A stretch of 37,711 nucleotides of DNA from Prevotella sp. UBA6994 (GTDB lineage: Bacteria; Bacteroidota; Bacteroidia; Bacteroidales; Bacteroidaceae), in NCBI GenBank assembly GCA_002449845.1, contig DJXW01000006.1, positions 43,356-81,066 on the forward strand. Direction: 5' to 3'. The notes beneath the pieces were generated by a model, which saw only the letters and a program-made list of their open reading frames with translations, searched no databases and was not told the DNA's origin. Positions 22,811-30,491 of the stretch are shown here, one piece after another; the stretch's first letter is position 1; every line of letters begins with the position of its first letter. The position numbers and the translations under genes were made by a program.

Positions 22811-22829
22811 AAATCTTCATAGTCACTCC

Positions 22830-23396
22830 TTATTTTAAAGTTTCGCCATACGCTTTACCCATCTTCACACAGTCGCCGATGATGTCGCCTGTGCGCAGAT
22901 ACTTATAGGTGGGCATTTCGAATAGCACGGGCTTCAGTTTCGTATAGTCAGGCTTGCCCTTCTCGTCGAGTTTGTCCTCTTCAACATAGGTATTGAGGAC
23001 GGTGCAGATGTAGTTCTTGAAACCGTCGATCTCGTAGGTGTCGATGACCTCGCACTCCATTACGAGCGGTGACTGCTCAATGACGGGCATACCAGCCTCT
23101 CCAAGATGGTAAGGAAAGATGGCTGACTTGTCAATCTTGGCCCCACTGACGGTGCCGATATAGTCGGCGGCAGAGACAAATGCCTCGTCGATGATGTTGA
23201 TGGAGAGTCGTTTGGTCTCATCAATCGCCTTCACGCTATGGTGCGACGAATGAACGCTCAACAAGAGCTTCGAATGGCTGACGATGCCGACATGCGCAAC
23301 CAAGAGCCAGTTTACCTTTCCCTCTTCTCCTACAGTCCCAACGACTGTGGCTGGCGTGGGATAGAGTGCCAGTTTCTGTCCGATGTTCTGTTTCAT
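22830..23396 (-). CDS. Flavin reductase-like protein (FMN-binding split barrel)
   Basis: This 188-aa protein starts KQNIGQKLALYPTPATVVGTVGEEGKVNWLLVAHVGIVSHSKLLLSVHSSHHSVKAIDETKRLSINI. This is the flavin reductase split-barrel fold that binds FMN and often supplies reduced flavin to partner enzymes. Later parts are VSAADYIGTVSGAKIDKSAIF, then MECEVIDTYEIDGFKNYICTVLNTYVEED. The family substrate is FMN/NAD(P)H. The gene lies 24 bp after the aldo/keto reductase gene in the same operon, with flavodoxin genes following. Confidence 0.85.
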   Translation of the reverse strand: MKQNIGQKLALYPTPATVVGTVGEEGKVNWLLVAHVGIVSHSKLLLSVHSSHHSVKAIDETKRLSINIIDEAFVSAADYIGTVSGAKIDKSAIFPYHLGEAGMPVIEQSPLVMECEVIDTYEIDGFKNYICTVLNTYVEEDKLDEKGKPDYTKLKPVLFEMPTYKYLRTGDIIGDCVKMGKAYGETLK

Positions 23397-23420
23397 TGGT
23401 GTATTGTCTTTTAGATATTA

Positions 23421-24455
23421 TTACTTATTCTTACTTGCCTTCACCCATACGGGTTCCTCGTTCATCACGGGCTTGTTCACGGCCATCACACCGGAAAGAT
23501 TGTGCGGCACGTAGGGCTCTTCCAGATAGCGGATATCGTCTGCCGAAAGATGAACGTCGAGCGACTTCACGGCACCCTCGATGTGGTGCAGTTTTGTGGC
23601 TCCTACGATGGGCGATTCCACCTTCGTCAATAGCCAGGCCAGTGAAATCTGCGTCATCTCCACACCATAGCGGTCGGCCAGTTCCACCACGCGCTCCACG
23701 ATGCGGTTGTCCTGCTCGGCGGTGCTGTCGTACTTGAAGTGCATGAACGAGTCTTCCTGCTGACGCTTCGAGGTCTCACCTGGTCGCTTGGCCAACTTGC
23801 CTGATGCAAGCGCACTATAGGGAGTCATGGCGATGTTTTCTTCACGGCAGTAGGGGAGCATCTCGCGCTCCTCCTCGCGCATGATGAGGTTGTAGTGGTT
23901 CTGCACGCTGATGAACTTTGTCCAGCCGTTCCGTTCAGCCAGCGCATTCATCTTCGCCACCTGATAGGCGTAGGCATTGGCGATGCCGATATAACGAGCC
24001 TTTCCCGAGCGCACAGCCTCGTTCATGCCTTCCAGAATCTCCTCGGCGGGAGTCTTGTAGTCCCAAATGTGGTATATGTATAAATCGACATAATCCATGC
24101 CAAGATGCTCCAGACTGCTGTTGATGTTGTTGAGCACATGCTGACGGCCATCGATGCCCTGCTGGATTTCCTCGTCCGTGCGAGGCAGGAACTTTGTGGC
24201 CACCATCACGTCCTCGCGCTTTGCCATATCGCGAAGGGCACGCCCCACAAATTGCTCTGATGTTCCCAACTGATAGGCAATTGCCGTATCGAAAAAGTTC
24301 ACGCCGAGATCGAGTGAGCGGCGTATAATCTCGCGCGTCGGCTCCTCGCTAATCGTCCACGAGTGTTGTCCGATCGTGGCATCACCGAAGCCCATGCAAC
24401 CTAAGCAGATGCGCGACACACGGAGGTCAGAATTTCCTAATTTGATGTATTCCAT
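23421..24455 (-). CDS. Aldo/keto reductase
   Basis: This 344-aa NADPH-dependent TIM-barrel oxidoreductase begins EYIKLGNSDLRVSRICLGCMGFGD. Tetrad residues are visible as Asp in FFDTAIAYQLG, Tyr in the same segment, Lys in VMVATKFLP and His in YVDLYIYHIWD. The NADPH-binding end includes GATKLHHIEGAVKSL. The ORF is open further upstream, but ATG 24455 matches family starts and is 67 bp from a -7 element. It is the first gene of the five-gene redox operon. The substrate (a small aldehyde or ketone) is unknown. Confidence 0.9.
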   Translation of the reverse strand: MEYIKLGNSDLRVSRICLGCMGFGDATIGQHSWTISEEPTREIIRRSLDLGVNFFDTAIAYQLGTSEQFVGRALRDMAKREDVMVATKFLPRTDEEIQQGIDGRQHVLNNINSSLEHLGMDYVDLYIYHIWDYKTPAEEILEGMNEAVRSGKARYIGIANAYAYQVAKMNALAERNGWTKFISVQNHYNLIMREEEREMLPYCREENIAMTPYSALASGKLAKRPGETSKRQQEDSFMHFKYDSTAEQDNRIVERVVELADRYGVEMTQISLAWLLTKVESPIVGATKLHHIEGAVKSLDVHLSADDIRYLEEPYVPHNLSGVMAVNKPVMNEEPVWVKASKNK

Positions 24456-24521
24456 ATCTTTTTCACATTTTATACGAGTATAGGAGTGTTGACGTATGCT
24501 CCTTGCTATTTCTTTTGTTTG

Positions 24522-24529
24522 CAAAGGTA
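24522..24529 (-). promoter_or_regulatory. -7 element of the redox operon
   Basis: Minus-strand TACCTTTG (24529 to 24522) lies 66 bp upstream of the aldo/keto reductase ATG. It is set back to back with a plus-strand promoter at 24606. Confidence 0.55.
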
Positions 24530-24605
24530 GGGCGAAATCTGCATATAATACTTACATGTTTTACTGATTTATCAACCTTTTTTACGGATTCTCAATTTTA
24601 TCCCG

Positions 24606-24760
24606 TATTTTTGCAATCAAATCATCAATATACTAAGAAAATATGAAAAGTAATCACGTTACGCCATGACCGTATTCAAGGAGGAGGACAAGCGGAAGTT
24701 ATCGTGAAAGCTACGAACACTTTGGACGTGGTGATAATCAATTTGGGTAAAGTCATGTGT
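24606..24760 (+). pseudogene. Orphan divergent promoter with gene remnant
   Basis: A plus-strand -7 element TATTTTTG (24606-24613) is followed 29 bp later by ATG 24643, which stops after eight codons. Another frame keeps about 19 sense codons (SGSYRESYEHFGRGDNQFG) to a stop near 24749. A gene divergent to the aldo/keto reductase, perhaps its regulator, seems to have been lost. No further gene lies in 24456-24766. Confidence 0.4.
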
Positions 24761-24766
24761 ATCCGA

Positions 24767-25213
24767 TTACTCATGCTTCTTGTATTTTGCCTTTACAATC
24801 TCGTATGAATGTTTTGTCAATTCCTGAAGAAGATCGTCTGGAGCTGTTTTCGCATCAACACCAATCCAATACTTTGGTGACAGATTGTGTGGTTTGCCTA
24901 TGCAATTATACTGCGCTTTCAGTTCTTCAATACTATCTGGCAGGCATTTGAATTCGTCGAATTTCGACACAACTCTGCCATTGACTGTCCTTTCGGTCTT
25001 CGACCTTTGGTTTAAGCGAACTTGATGGTTCTCGTTGTTTAGGAATTTGAGCGTGATTACGCCGAAGTTATCACAATCGAAGAATGAAAACATGTGGCCA
25101 TTCACATAGAACACCAATACCCCTCCAGCATACTTGAAGGCAGTAAAGGGTAGTTTTTCTTCCACATCTTCGCCCAACGAAAGACAATATTCACGATAGT
25201 CTTCTATGTTCAT
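24767..25213 (-). CDS. MmcQ/YjbR family DNA-binding-like protein
   Basis: This 148-aa protein begins NIEDYREYCLSLGEDVEEKLPF, the typical MmcQ/YjbR start. FKYAGGVLVFYVNGHMFSFFDCDNFGVITLKF, then LSPKYWIGVDAKTAPDDLLQELTKHSYEIVKAKY follow. The CyaY-like fold of this family is described as double-wing DNA binding, but the cellular role is not established. A middle insertion (RSKTERTVNGRVVSKFDEFKCLPDSIEELKAQYNCIGKP) makes it longer than the usual 115-120 aa. Its ATG overlaps the stop of the DUF1294 fusion gene by 4 bp, indicating coupled translation. Confidence 0.8.
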   Translation of the reverse strand: MNIEDYREYCLSLGEDVEEKLPFTAFKYAGGVLVFYVNGHMFSFFDCDNFGVITLKFLNNENHQVRLNQRSKTERTVNGRVVSKFDEFKCLPDSIEELKAQYNCIGKPHNLSPKYWIGVDAKTAPDDLLQELTKHSYEIVKAKYKKHE

Positions 25214-25794
25214 TTTAACTCTAATCTTGGTTTTACGAGTTCTATCAGGTGATTGATGCGGTCGTATTCCACAGTCAGGACTCCTTCAACTTCCTTGAAA
25301 TACTGCATCGTTTCATCAAGTGACTTACCTTCTGGTTTTTTCAACGCCATCCCGTTGATGATATTATAATCGTAAATGACTTCACACTTATATGTTTTGA
25401 TAGCCTTCTGTAATGGCTCTTTTCCCACTTCTGCATCGTACATCACGAGGAAGACATTGGGTGAATATTCCTGATTAAGTTGGTGTTCCTGTGTGGGTGC
25501 CGATAATTCTACCGTTTGCTTGGTTCTGCAAGAAGTCAATAGAATGATTGCAATCTGGGCGAGCAGAATTAATGGAATACCATACTTAAATTTCTTGTGC
25601 ATCGTTTTATGGTGCCAGACTTTCATGCCAAGCCAAGCACCGATGCTGCCGCCAATGACTGCCAACCCCAAAAGTGTAGTTTCTGGGATGCGCCATTTGG
25701 AGAGTTTAGCCTTCCACTTGTCTATCCCAAATATAAAGAAGGTGACCACGTTGATAGCCGCCAAATAGATGATTATGAGTTGAATTTCTGACAT
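25210..25794 (-). CDS. DUF1294 membrane domain fused to an inhibitor-I9-like lipoprotein domain
   Basis: The first about 95 residues are a DUF1294 protein: two or three membrane helices with INVVTFFIFGIDKWKAKLSKWRIPE and GGSIGAWLGMKVWHHKTMHKKFKYGIPLI. The last helix runs into LLTSCRTKQ, which looks like a lipobox. A soluble part (NVFLVMYDAEVGKEPLQKAIKTYKCEVIYDYNIINGMALKKPEGKSLDETMQYFKEVEGVLTVEYDRINHL) resembling an I9 protease-propeptide inhibitor follows. Each half normally exists as its own protein, so this looks like a natural fusion at the shared hydrophobic segment. ATG 25794 is preferred to 25806. It is followed by MmcQ/YjbR with a 4-bp overlap. Confidence 0.7.
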   Translation of the reverse strand: MSEIQLIIIYLAAINVVTFFIFGIDKWKAKLSKWRIPETTLLGLAVIGGSIGAWLGMKVWHHKTMHKKFKYGIPLILLAQIAIILLTSCRTKQTVELSAPTQEHQLNQEYSPNVFLVMYDAEVGKEPLQKAIKTYKCEVIYDYNIINGMALKKPEGKSLDETMQYFKEVEGVLTVEYDRINHLIELVKPRLELK

Positions 25795-25821
25795 TTTCTC
25801 AAACATATCGTCGTTGATGTG

Positions 25822-25929
25822 TCACACCTCAGAGGGTAACTCTATCTCGGTGAGCGATTGGCAATAGTGGAAAGCCTTCTCCCAGATGGTCAGCACACCC
25901 TTAGCATCTATCGTCCACGTCTTACTCAT
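25822..25929 (-). pseudogene. BspA-type leucine-rich repeat fragment
   Basis: This 35-codon frame ends AFHYCQSLTEIELPSEV, the typical repeat of BspA-like (LRR_5) surface proteins of Bacteroidales. It starts with MSKTWTIDAKGVLTIWEK, which resembles the lead-in of such repeats. Only one repeat is present, so it is a remnant. Its ATG lies inside the end of the YdeI-like gene (ATGAGTAA overlap), so translation by coupling is possible. Confidence 0.6.
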
Positions 25930-26278
25930 CGTTAGATTCTGCATTTTCTTTGAGAGCCATTCTTCCGTATTCCGTCATCAATCCACGACGTTCCAGGTCA
26001 TGGCACCGCTGGCGGTTAAGTTCCGTCCAATGGTTGCCCTTCCTACGAGGTGACAACCGCTGAGCCAGCCTTCCGTCAGGAAGTTTCTTCAACGTGGAGT
26101 CTATCCACCCGAAGCAGAGAGATTCCTCAACGATTTCAAGGTATGAAAGCGTGTCGGGCATCGCCGTCTTCGACCTATTGCAAGCTACCAAGCAACATCT
26201 TTCCGAAAGATGGTTCCGCTCAAACCATTCCCTCAGTTGTCTTCGATCGGTGAAGGTCAACAGGTTCGTAATTTCCAT
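25922..26278 (-). CDS. YdeI/OmpD-associated family protein, probably C-terminally short
   Basis: This 118-aa protein begins EITNLLTFTDRRQLREWFERNHLSERCCLVACNRSK, then LSYLEIVEESLCFGWIDSTLKKLPDGRLAQRLSPRRKGNHWTELNRQRCHDLERRGLMTEYGR. The CFGWIDS and FSPRR-like motifs are typical of the YdeI/OmpD-associated (bacteriocin-protection) family. Family members often run to 180 aa or more, and this one ends about 60 residues early, next to an unrelated LRR fragment, suggesting truncation by rearrangement. Molecular function is not established. Confidence 0.7.
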   Translation of the reverse strand: MEITNLLTFTDRRQLREWFERNHLSERCCLVACNRSKTAMPDTLSYLEIVEESLCFGWIDSTLKKLPDGRLAQRLSPRRKGNHWTELNRQRCHDLERRGLMTEYGRMALKENAESNDE

Positions 26279-26295
26279 GTGCTATCGTACAAATA

Positions 26296-26694
26296 TTATG
26301 CAATGCCTAACAATTCAATCTCGAATATAAGCGTGGAGCCACCTGGGATGCCGGGCTGTGAGAATTTGCCATAGCCCATCTCGGCTGGGATATAAACCTC
26401 CCATTTGTCGCCGATATGCATCTGCTGCATGGCGATAATCCAACCTTCTATCAAGTCGCAAAGCCGACAAGCCAAAGGCACACTGCCGAGGCTACTATCG
26501 AACTGTTTGTCGTCAATGGTTCTGCCCGTGTAGTGAGCGGTGATGATACTACGTATGGACGGTTTGGGACTTGATGGATTTCCCTCACTCAGTACTTTAT
26601 AATAAATTCCCTTGGGGAGTGCCTTCACGCCGTCCTCTTTGGACTTGACTGTAAGCCAGTCCTTATTCTTTTGTATATATTCTCTTTTGTTCAT
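26296..26694 (-). CDS. FKBP-type peptidyl-prolyl cis-trans isomerase
   Basis: This 132-aa protein has the FKBP core: VLSEGNPSSPKPSIRSIITAHYTGRTIDDKQFDSSLG, then LIEGWIIAMQQMHIGDKWEVYIPAEMGYGKFSQPGIPGGSTLIFEIELLGI. Most proline-pocket residues are recognisable (Tyr in HYTG, Asp in FDSS, Trp in EGW, Tyr in MGYG, Phe in IFEIEL). It catalyses proline isomerisation in protein folding. No signal peptide is present, so it should be cytoplasmic. It overlaps the upstream ACT gene by 4 bp and precedes the YdeI-like gene by 17 bp, in one operon. Confidence 0.9.
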   Translation of the reverse strand: MNKREYIQKNKDWLTVKSKEDGVKALPKGIYYKVLSEGNPSSPKPSIRSIITAHYTGRTIDDKQFDSSLGSVPLACRLCDLIEGWIIAMQQMHIGDKWEVYIPAEMGYGKFSQPGIPGGSTLIFEIELLGIA

Positions 26695-27068
26695 GTTTTT
26701 CCATATATGATTGTATAACCTGCAGATTGAAGCAATTTGATAGCTCGTTCAAAGTTTTCTGCTTTAGTCAGAATATAATCTGTGTTGAACGTCGAAATTG
26801 CAAAGATTCCGATGGCGTTATCCGCCAACAAACCAGAGATTTTGGAGAGTATTCCAATAAGGGAGAAGTCAAGCATTCCCTCGATTCGGAAAGCCTTCCA
26901 CCCGTCGTTGTGTTCCGTGGTGTTGTCTGGTATGAGAGTTGTAGGACACACAAGAGAATGCTCTTCATCCGTATGTCCTGTAAATACATAGTCTTCGTTG
27001 AGGTCAATCTGCGTATAGTCCTCAACCTTGCAGACGGAAAACTCTGTGTCAATCACTTTTAGGTTCAT
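26691..27068 (-). CDS. ACT-domain protein
   Basis: This 125-aa protein starts NLKVIDTEFSVCKVEDYTQIDLNEDYVFTGHTDEEHSLVCPT and ends with an ACT repeat, GMLDFSLIGILSKISGLLADNAIGIFAISTFNTDYILTKAENFERAIKLLQSAGY. This resembles the small stand-alone ACT (CASTOR-like) proteins that bind amino acids as sensors; the ligand is unknown. The ORF extends upstream, but ATG 27068 matches the family start. It is the first gene of a five- or six-gene minus-strand operon with promoter near 27170. Confidence 0.85.
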   Translation of the reverse strand: MNLKVIDTEFSVCKVEDYTQIDLNEDYVFTGHTDEEHSLVCPTTLIPDNTTEHNDGWKAFRIEGMLDFSLIGILSKISGLLADNAIGIFAISTFNTDYILTKAENFERAIKLLQSAGYTIIYGKT

Positions 27069-27169
27069 TGTATCATATCTGTTGATTTGCACTTGCCGTT
27101 TATACCGACTCACTCTCCGTGTGCATATACCACGTTCATGCGTTCTACGGTGATTTATCTATGACATGG

Positions 27170-27177
27170 CAAAAGTA
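27170..27177 (-). promoter_or_regulatory. -7 element for the ACT-FKBP operon
   Basis: Minus-strand TACTTTTG (27177 to 27170) is about 100 bp upstream of ATG 27068. The intergenic 27069-27580 also carries the plus-strand promoter described next and otherwise no clear gene. Confidence 0.45.
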
Positions 27178-27357
27178 AGCATTAAATCTGAGATAGTCAT
27201 TGTTTTTGGTGGGATATTTTTCATTTTGGACAAATTTGACAGCATACTTTTCTCTGTAATTGACTCTCATATAGGATTTCGCAATGCACTGACAGGCTTG
27301 TCAGAATATTTTAGTGCATTTAGATAAGTTACTTTCATTCGGAAAAACTCAAATATA

Positions 27358-27389
27358 TTTGGTTTTTCACTCACTTATTCGTATCTTTG
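27358..27389 (+). promoter_or_regulatory. Promoter of the nitroreductase gene
   Basis: A -33-like TTTG (27358-27361) and -7 TATCTTTG (27382-27389) have a 20-bp spacer. The leader to ATG 27581 is long, about 185 bp, and contains a 22-codon ORF (27449-27517, start MRIQRKEHVAKVQQYVEENR) that may be a remnant or leader. Confidence 0.55.
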
Positions 27390-27580
27390 TGCCATATTTT
27401 CAAAGAATATGTAGTACCATGTTGCGATGCTGAGACACAGGAACTTACATGAGAATCCAAAGAAAGGAACATGTAGCGAAGGTGCAGCAATATGTAGAAG
27501 AAAATAGATGGAGAATATAATGATGAAAGAGAATAAGATATTCGTCTATTTCATCAGACAATAAATAAACGACCAAGAAT

Positions 27581-28267
27581 ATGACATTACAAGAAGCTAT
27601 CAAAGCCCGACATAGTGTGAGGGCATACAAGAATGAGCCGTTGGCAGATGATGTCAGCCGACGGTTGGAGGAGGAGATTATAGAAGTTAACCAAATAGGC
27701 CGTCTTCACATCCAGCTAATCCAAAACGAGCCAAAGGCTTTCCTGGGAACGCTGGCTAAGTACGGCAAGTTCCGTAATGTGACGAGTTATCTGGTCATGG
27801 CAGGTAAGAAGGCTGATGATCTTGACGAGCGCATCGGCTACTATGGTGAGCATCTGGTGCTCTTGGCCCAGACGCTTGGCTTGAACACCTGTTGGGTGGG
27901 ATTGAGCTACAAGAAGATTCCCAACACGTATGTACTTGACGAAGGTGAGATCATCAAGGCTTACATCGCCATCGGCTATGGTGAGACGCAAGGCTCGAAC
28001 CATAAGATCAAGACCGTTGAGCAAGTGAGCAACGCCAGTGAGATCACACCGTTGTGGTTCAAGAGAGGAGTAGAAGCTGCCCTGCTTGCCCCAACCGCCG
28101 TGAACCAACAGAAGTTCTCATTTGAGTACGTGGGCATGAATGATAATCGCCATCAGGTGCGAGCCAAGAAAGGTTTCTCCATGATTGGTTACACCCAGAT
28201 GGACTTGGGCATAGCCAAATACCACTTTGAGGTTGGAGCTGGTAAAGAACACTTTGACTGGGTATGA
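27581..28267 (+). CDS. Nitroreductase family protein
   Basis: This 228-aa FMN-dependent protein starts TLQEAIKARHSVRAYKNEPLADDV, the nitroreductase FMN-contact motif (R-H-S-V-R). YYGEHLVLLAQTLGLNTCWVGLSYKK and IIKAYIAIGYGETQGSNHKIK follow. The C-terminal half (LWFKRGVEAALLAPTAVNQQKFSFEYV) has the second flavin-contact region. Such enzymes reduce nitro compounds, quinones or flavins with NAD(P)H. Start ATG 27581 is the first in frame. Its stop overlaps the ATG of the truncated acetyltransferase by 4 bp. Confidence 0.85.
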   Translation: MTLQEAIKARHSVRAYKNEPLADDVSRRLEEEIIEVNQIGRLHIQLIQNEPKAFLGTLAKYGKFRNVTSYLVMAGKKADDLDERIGYYGEHLVLLAQTLGLNTCWVGLSYKKIPNTYVLDEGEIIKAYIAIGYGETQGSNHKIKTVEQVSNASEITPLWFKRGVEAALLAPTAVNQQKFSFEYVGMNDNRHQVRAKKGFSMIGYTQMDLGIAKYHFEVGAGKEHFDWV

Positions 28268-28437
28268 ATAACGAGCCGATATTGCATAAGAAAGCGTTCA
28301 AGCAACTGACCGTTGATGAACTCTACGAACTCCTAAGAGTGCGTAGCGAGGTGTTCGTGGTGGAGCAGAATTGTGTCTATCAGGATTTGGACGGTGATGA
28401 TCAGCAATCTATCCATCTGTGGCTGACATTAGAATGA
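28264..28437 (+). pseudogene. ElaA-type GNAT acetyltransferase, N-terminal fragment
   Basis: This 57-codon frame reads HKKAFKQLTVDELYELLRVRSEVFVVEQNCVYQDLDGDD then ends LWLTLE. This is the N-terminal third of ElaA-like GNAT proteins (about 150 aa). The acetyl-CoA-binding motif region is missing. Its ATG overlaps the nitroreductase stop (ATGA), so it was once co-translated. No remainder is found downstream before the lipoprotein gene. Confidence 0.75.
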
Positions 28438-28472
28438 CTTGGAAAAAATATAATAAGTAAATTGAATATTCG

Positions 28473-29405
28473 ATGAAGAATCTTTTATCAGCAATTGTAC
28501 TACTGCTTTTCATGACAACATGTGGAAACAAACAGACAAACCCTTCCGTTTCGGATGGTGACGGTGCAAGTAACGAAGTAGCCTTTGAGATTGCTAAAAA
28601 CTACTTCTACAAGAACAATCCGAAAGGATTGCCGGCAAGTCCAAAGATTACGTCAGAAAAGGTGTTCAACGAACTATTCGGAATGGCAACAACCATGGGC
28701 GAAAATGGTAAGCCAACGGAAATCGACTTCACGAAACAGTTTGTGCTGGCTATCGTCCTGCCTACAACAAACATTGAAACTGAAGTCAATCCCGTAAAGG
28801 TAGAGAAAAAGGGCGACTCTCTGCTCTATGCCTTCGAGGTAAAGAAGGGCGAGAAGCAGACGTACAGCATCAAGCCCATCTCCATCATCATTCTCGACAA
28901 GAAATACGAGAACAAGAAGGTGGTGCTCGAAGGCGAACAGGAGATTACCTACTTCTCGGCTATCGACCGCTACTTGGTGGAAGAGATCGGCAGACATTAT
29001 GCCCAGGGTGAGCATTGCGTACCATTGCGCAACATTGTAGCTGTTGACGAAAGTAATACCGAGGACATCCTTGTCTGGGGTGACTTTTGGGTGTTCAACT
29101 ACAATCAGGCTGGTGACACTTTAAAATGCGTCTCTGGTGGAGACCATCCCGGACTGATGCACTTGAGGCAAACGGAAAAGGGCTATGAGGTGACTGCGTT
29201 CGACCAAGTTGCTGACGGTTCCGGTTTCCTTCCATCAGCAAAGAAGATTTTCGGCGATAAGTACGATGCCTTTCGGACCATCAATAGCGACGACGTGGCA
29301 CGTGAAAAGCTCAGAGCAGAAGGTCTTGCAGAGTATGTTCAGCAAAAGGGTCTCGCAGCCACCTTGTATCAGGACTATGGTTGGCCTGCAAAGGAATTGA
29401 AATAA
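28473..29405 (+). CDS. Two-part lipoprotein of unknown function
   Basis: This 310-aa lipoprotein has signal KNLLSAIVLLLFMTTCGNK (lipobox MTTC). The first half (about residues 30-145) has VFNELFGMATTMGENGKPTEIDFTKQFVLAIVLPTTNIETEV and GEKQTYSIKPISIIIL. The second half (about 160-310) carries LVWGDFWVFNYNQAGDTLKCVSGGDHPGLMHL, FDQVADGSGFLPSAKKIFGDKYDAF and YQDYGWPAKELK, a pattern I associate with small Bacteroidales lipoproteins of unknown role. The two halves look like separate units joined. It would be membrane-anchored. The sugar acetyltransferase gene starts 18 bp later. Confidence 0.7.
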   Translation: MKNLLSAIVLLLFMTTCGNKQTNPSVSDGDGASNEVAFEIAKNYFYKNNPKGLPASPKITSEKVFNELFGMATTMGENGKPTEIDFTKQFVLAIVLPTTNIETEVNPVKVEKKGDSLLYAFEVKKGEKQTYSIKPISIIILDKKYENKKVVLEGEQEITYFSAIDRYLVEEIGRHYAQGEHCVPLRNIVAVDESNTEDILVWGDFWVFNYNQAGDTLKCVSGGDHPGLMHLRQTEKGYEVTAFDQVADGSGFLPSAKKIFGDKYDAFRTINSDDVAREKLRAEGLAEYVQQKGLAATLYQDYGWPAKELK

Positions 29406-29423
29406 AGCATAATCAAATAAACA

Positions 29424-30002
29424 ATGACAATACAAGCGTTTCGTGAATACATGGCATCTGGTAAGCCTGTCATAGGCGGCTCCGATGTTCACATGATGTT
29501 TCATCAGCTGTCGCAGGAGGCCCTAAAGATAACAGCTGAAATTATCGGAAAGTACCACACACCCGAAGAATTGCATACTTTGCTGGAGCAGCTTTGGGGA
29601 CGTGAGGTGCCCAAGACAATTGGTATGTTCCCACCGTTTCATACCGACTGCGGCAAGAACACCGTCGTCGGTGAGCGCGTGTTCATCAACATGGGCTGCA
29701 AGTTCCAGGACCAGGGCGGCATCACTATCGACGAAGGAGCACTCATCGGTCATAACGTCGTATTAGCAACCATCAACCACGATCTTGACCCTGCTAAGCG
29801 TCAGAGTATGAGCTATGCGCCAATCCACATCGGTAAGAACGTCTGGATAGGAGCGAATGCAACCGTATTGGCTGGAGTGACAATTGGTGATGGGGCGGTG
29901 GTGGCTGCAGGTGCTGTGGTCACTAAAGACGTTGAACCAAATACTATTGTGGGTGGCGTACCTGCCAAAGTGATTAAAAGTATAGAGGAAACAGACGGAT
30001 AA
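29424..30002 (+). CDS. Sugar O-acetyltransferase (hexapeptide repeat)
   Basis: This 192-aa LacA/Maa-like protein has helical N-terminus TIQAFREYMASGKPVIGGSDVHMMFHQL. A left-handed beta-helix follows: FHTDCGKNTVVGERVFINMGCKFQDQGGITIDEGALIGHNVVLATINHDLDP (catalytic His in INHD), then IHIGKNVWIGANATVLAGVTIGDGAVVAAGAVVTKDVEPNTIVGGVPAKVIKSI. It acetylates a sugar with acetyl-CoA; the acceptor is unknown. The stop TAA lies inside an exact stop-linked motif (GGATAAATCGG). Confidence 0.85.
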   Translation: MTIQAFREYMASGKPVIGGSDVHMMFHQLSQEALKITAEIIGKYHTPEELHTLLEQLWGREVPKTIGMFPPFHTDCGKNTVVGERVFINMGCKFQDQGGITIDEGALIGHNVVLATINHDLDPAKRQSMSYAPIHIGKNVWIGANATVLAGVTIGDGAVVAAGAVVTKDVEPNTIVGGVPAKVIKSIEETDG

Positions 30003-30013
30003 ATCGGAATTTA
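29998..30013 (+). repeat. Stop-linked motif, exact copy 3
   Basis: GATAAATCGGAATTTA supplies the TAA stop codon (30000-30002) of the acetyltransferase gene. The next ATG is at 30045. Confidence 0.8.
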
Positions 30014-30044
30014 GCGAACAGAAAGAATCTGGAACAGAAACCTT

Positions 30045-30479
30045 ATGAGCATCGAAGAACTTCTTAAACGGCCTTACTACGTTATGGACATCCTGCCCAT
30101 GCAGGTGCCTGCTGATGGGGGTGGACAATATTTCAAGGTGGAGCAATACTACTTGAACGATGTTGAGCATTTAAGCTGTCAATATACTGATGTGTTGCTG
30201 AAACTAAACTGCTACTACGACCTGGCTTTCAGTCACGATGCCGAGCTATGGCAACAGAACCCAGAACCAGATAAGATTGTTCAGATGGTCAAGGACTGTA
30301 TTTCGGAGGAGCCTACGGAGGCGTGTCTTTATGTCACGTTGGCGGAAGAATCGATGTTGCTTACGCTTCAGCGTGACACCACCCACATGACGCTTTACAA
30401 CCCAACTGATGAGCTTTTGAAACTGCTTTGCCAGTTAGCTTCAGCTGTAGGTCTGTTCGTATGGTCACCCACTAACTAA
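30045..30479 (+). CDS. Uncharacterised small protein
   Basis: This 144-aa soluble acidic protein begins SIEELLKRPYYVMDILPMQVPADGGGQYFKVEQYYLND. I recall similar starts in small conserved Bacteroidales proteins of unknown function but cannot name a family. Later stretches (ACLYVTLAEESMLLTLQRDTTHMTLYNPTDELLKLLCQLASAVGLFVW) are amphipathic and fit a single alpha/beta domain. It has no signal peptide. The aldo/keto reductase begins 12 bp after its stop, suggesting co-expression. Confidence 0.6.
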   Translation: MSIEELLKRPYYVMDILPMQVPADGGGQYFKVEQYYLNDVEHLSCQYTDVLLKLNCYYDLAFSHDAELWQQNPEPDKIVQMVKDCISEEPTEACLYVTLAEESMLLTLQRDTTHMTLYNPTDELLKLLCQLASAVGLFVWSPTN

Positions 30480-30491
30480 ATCATAAGCGAT

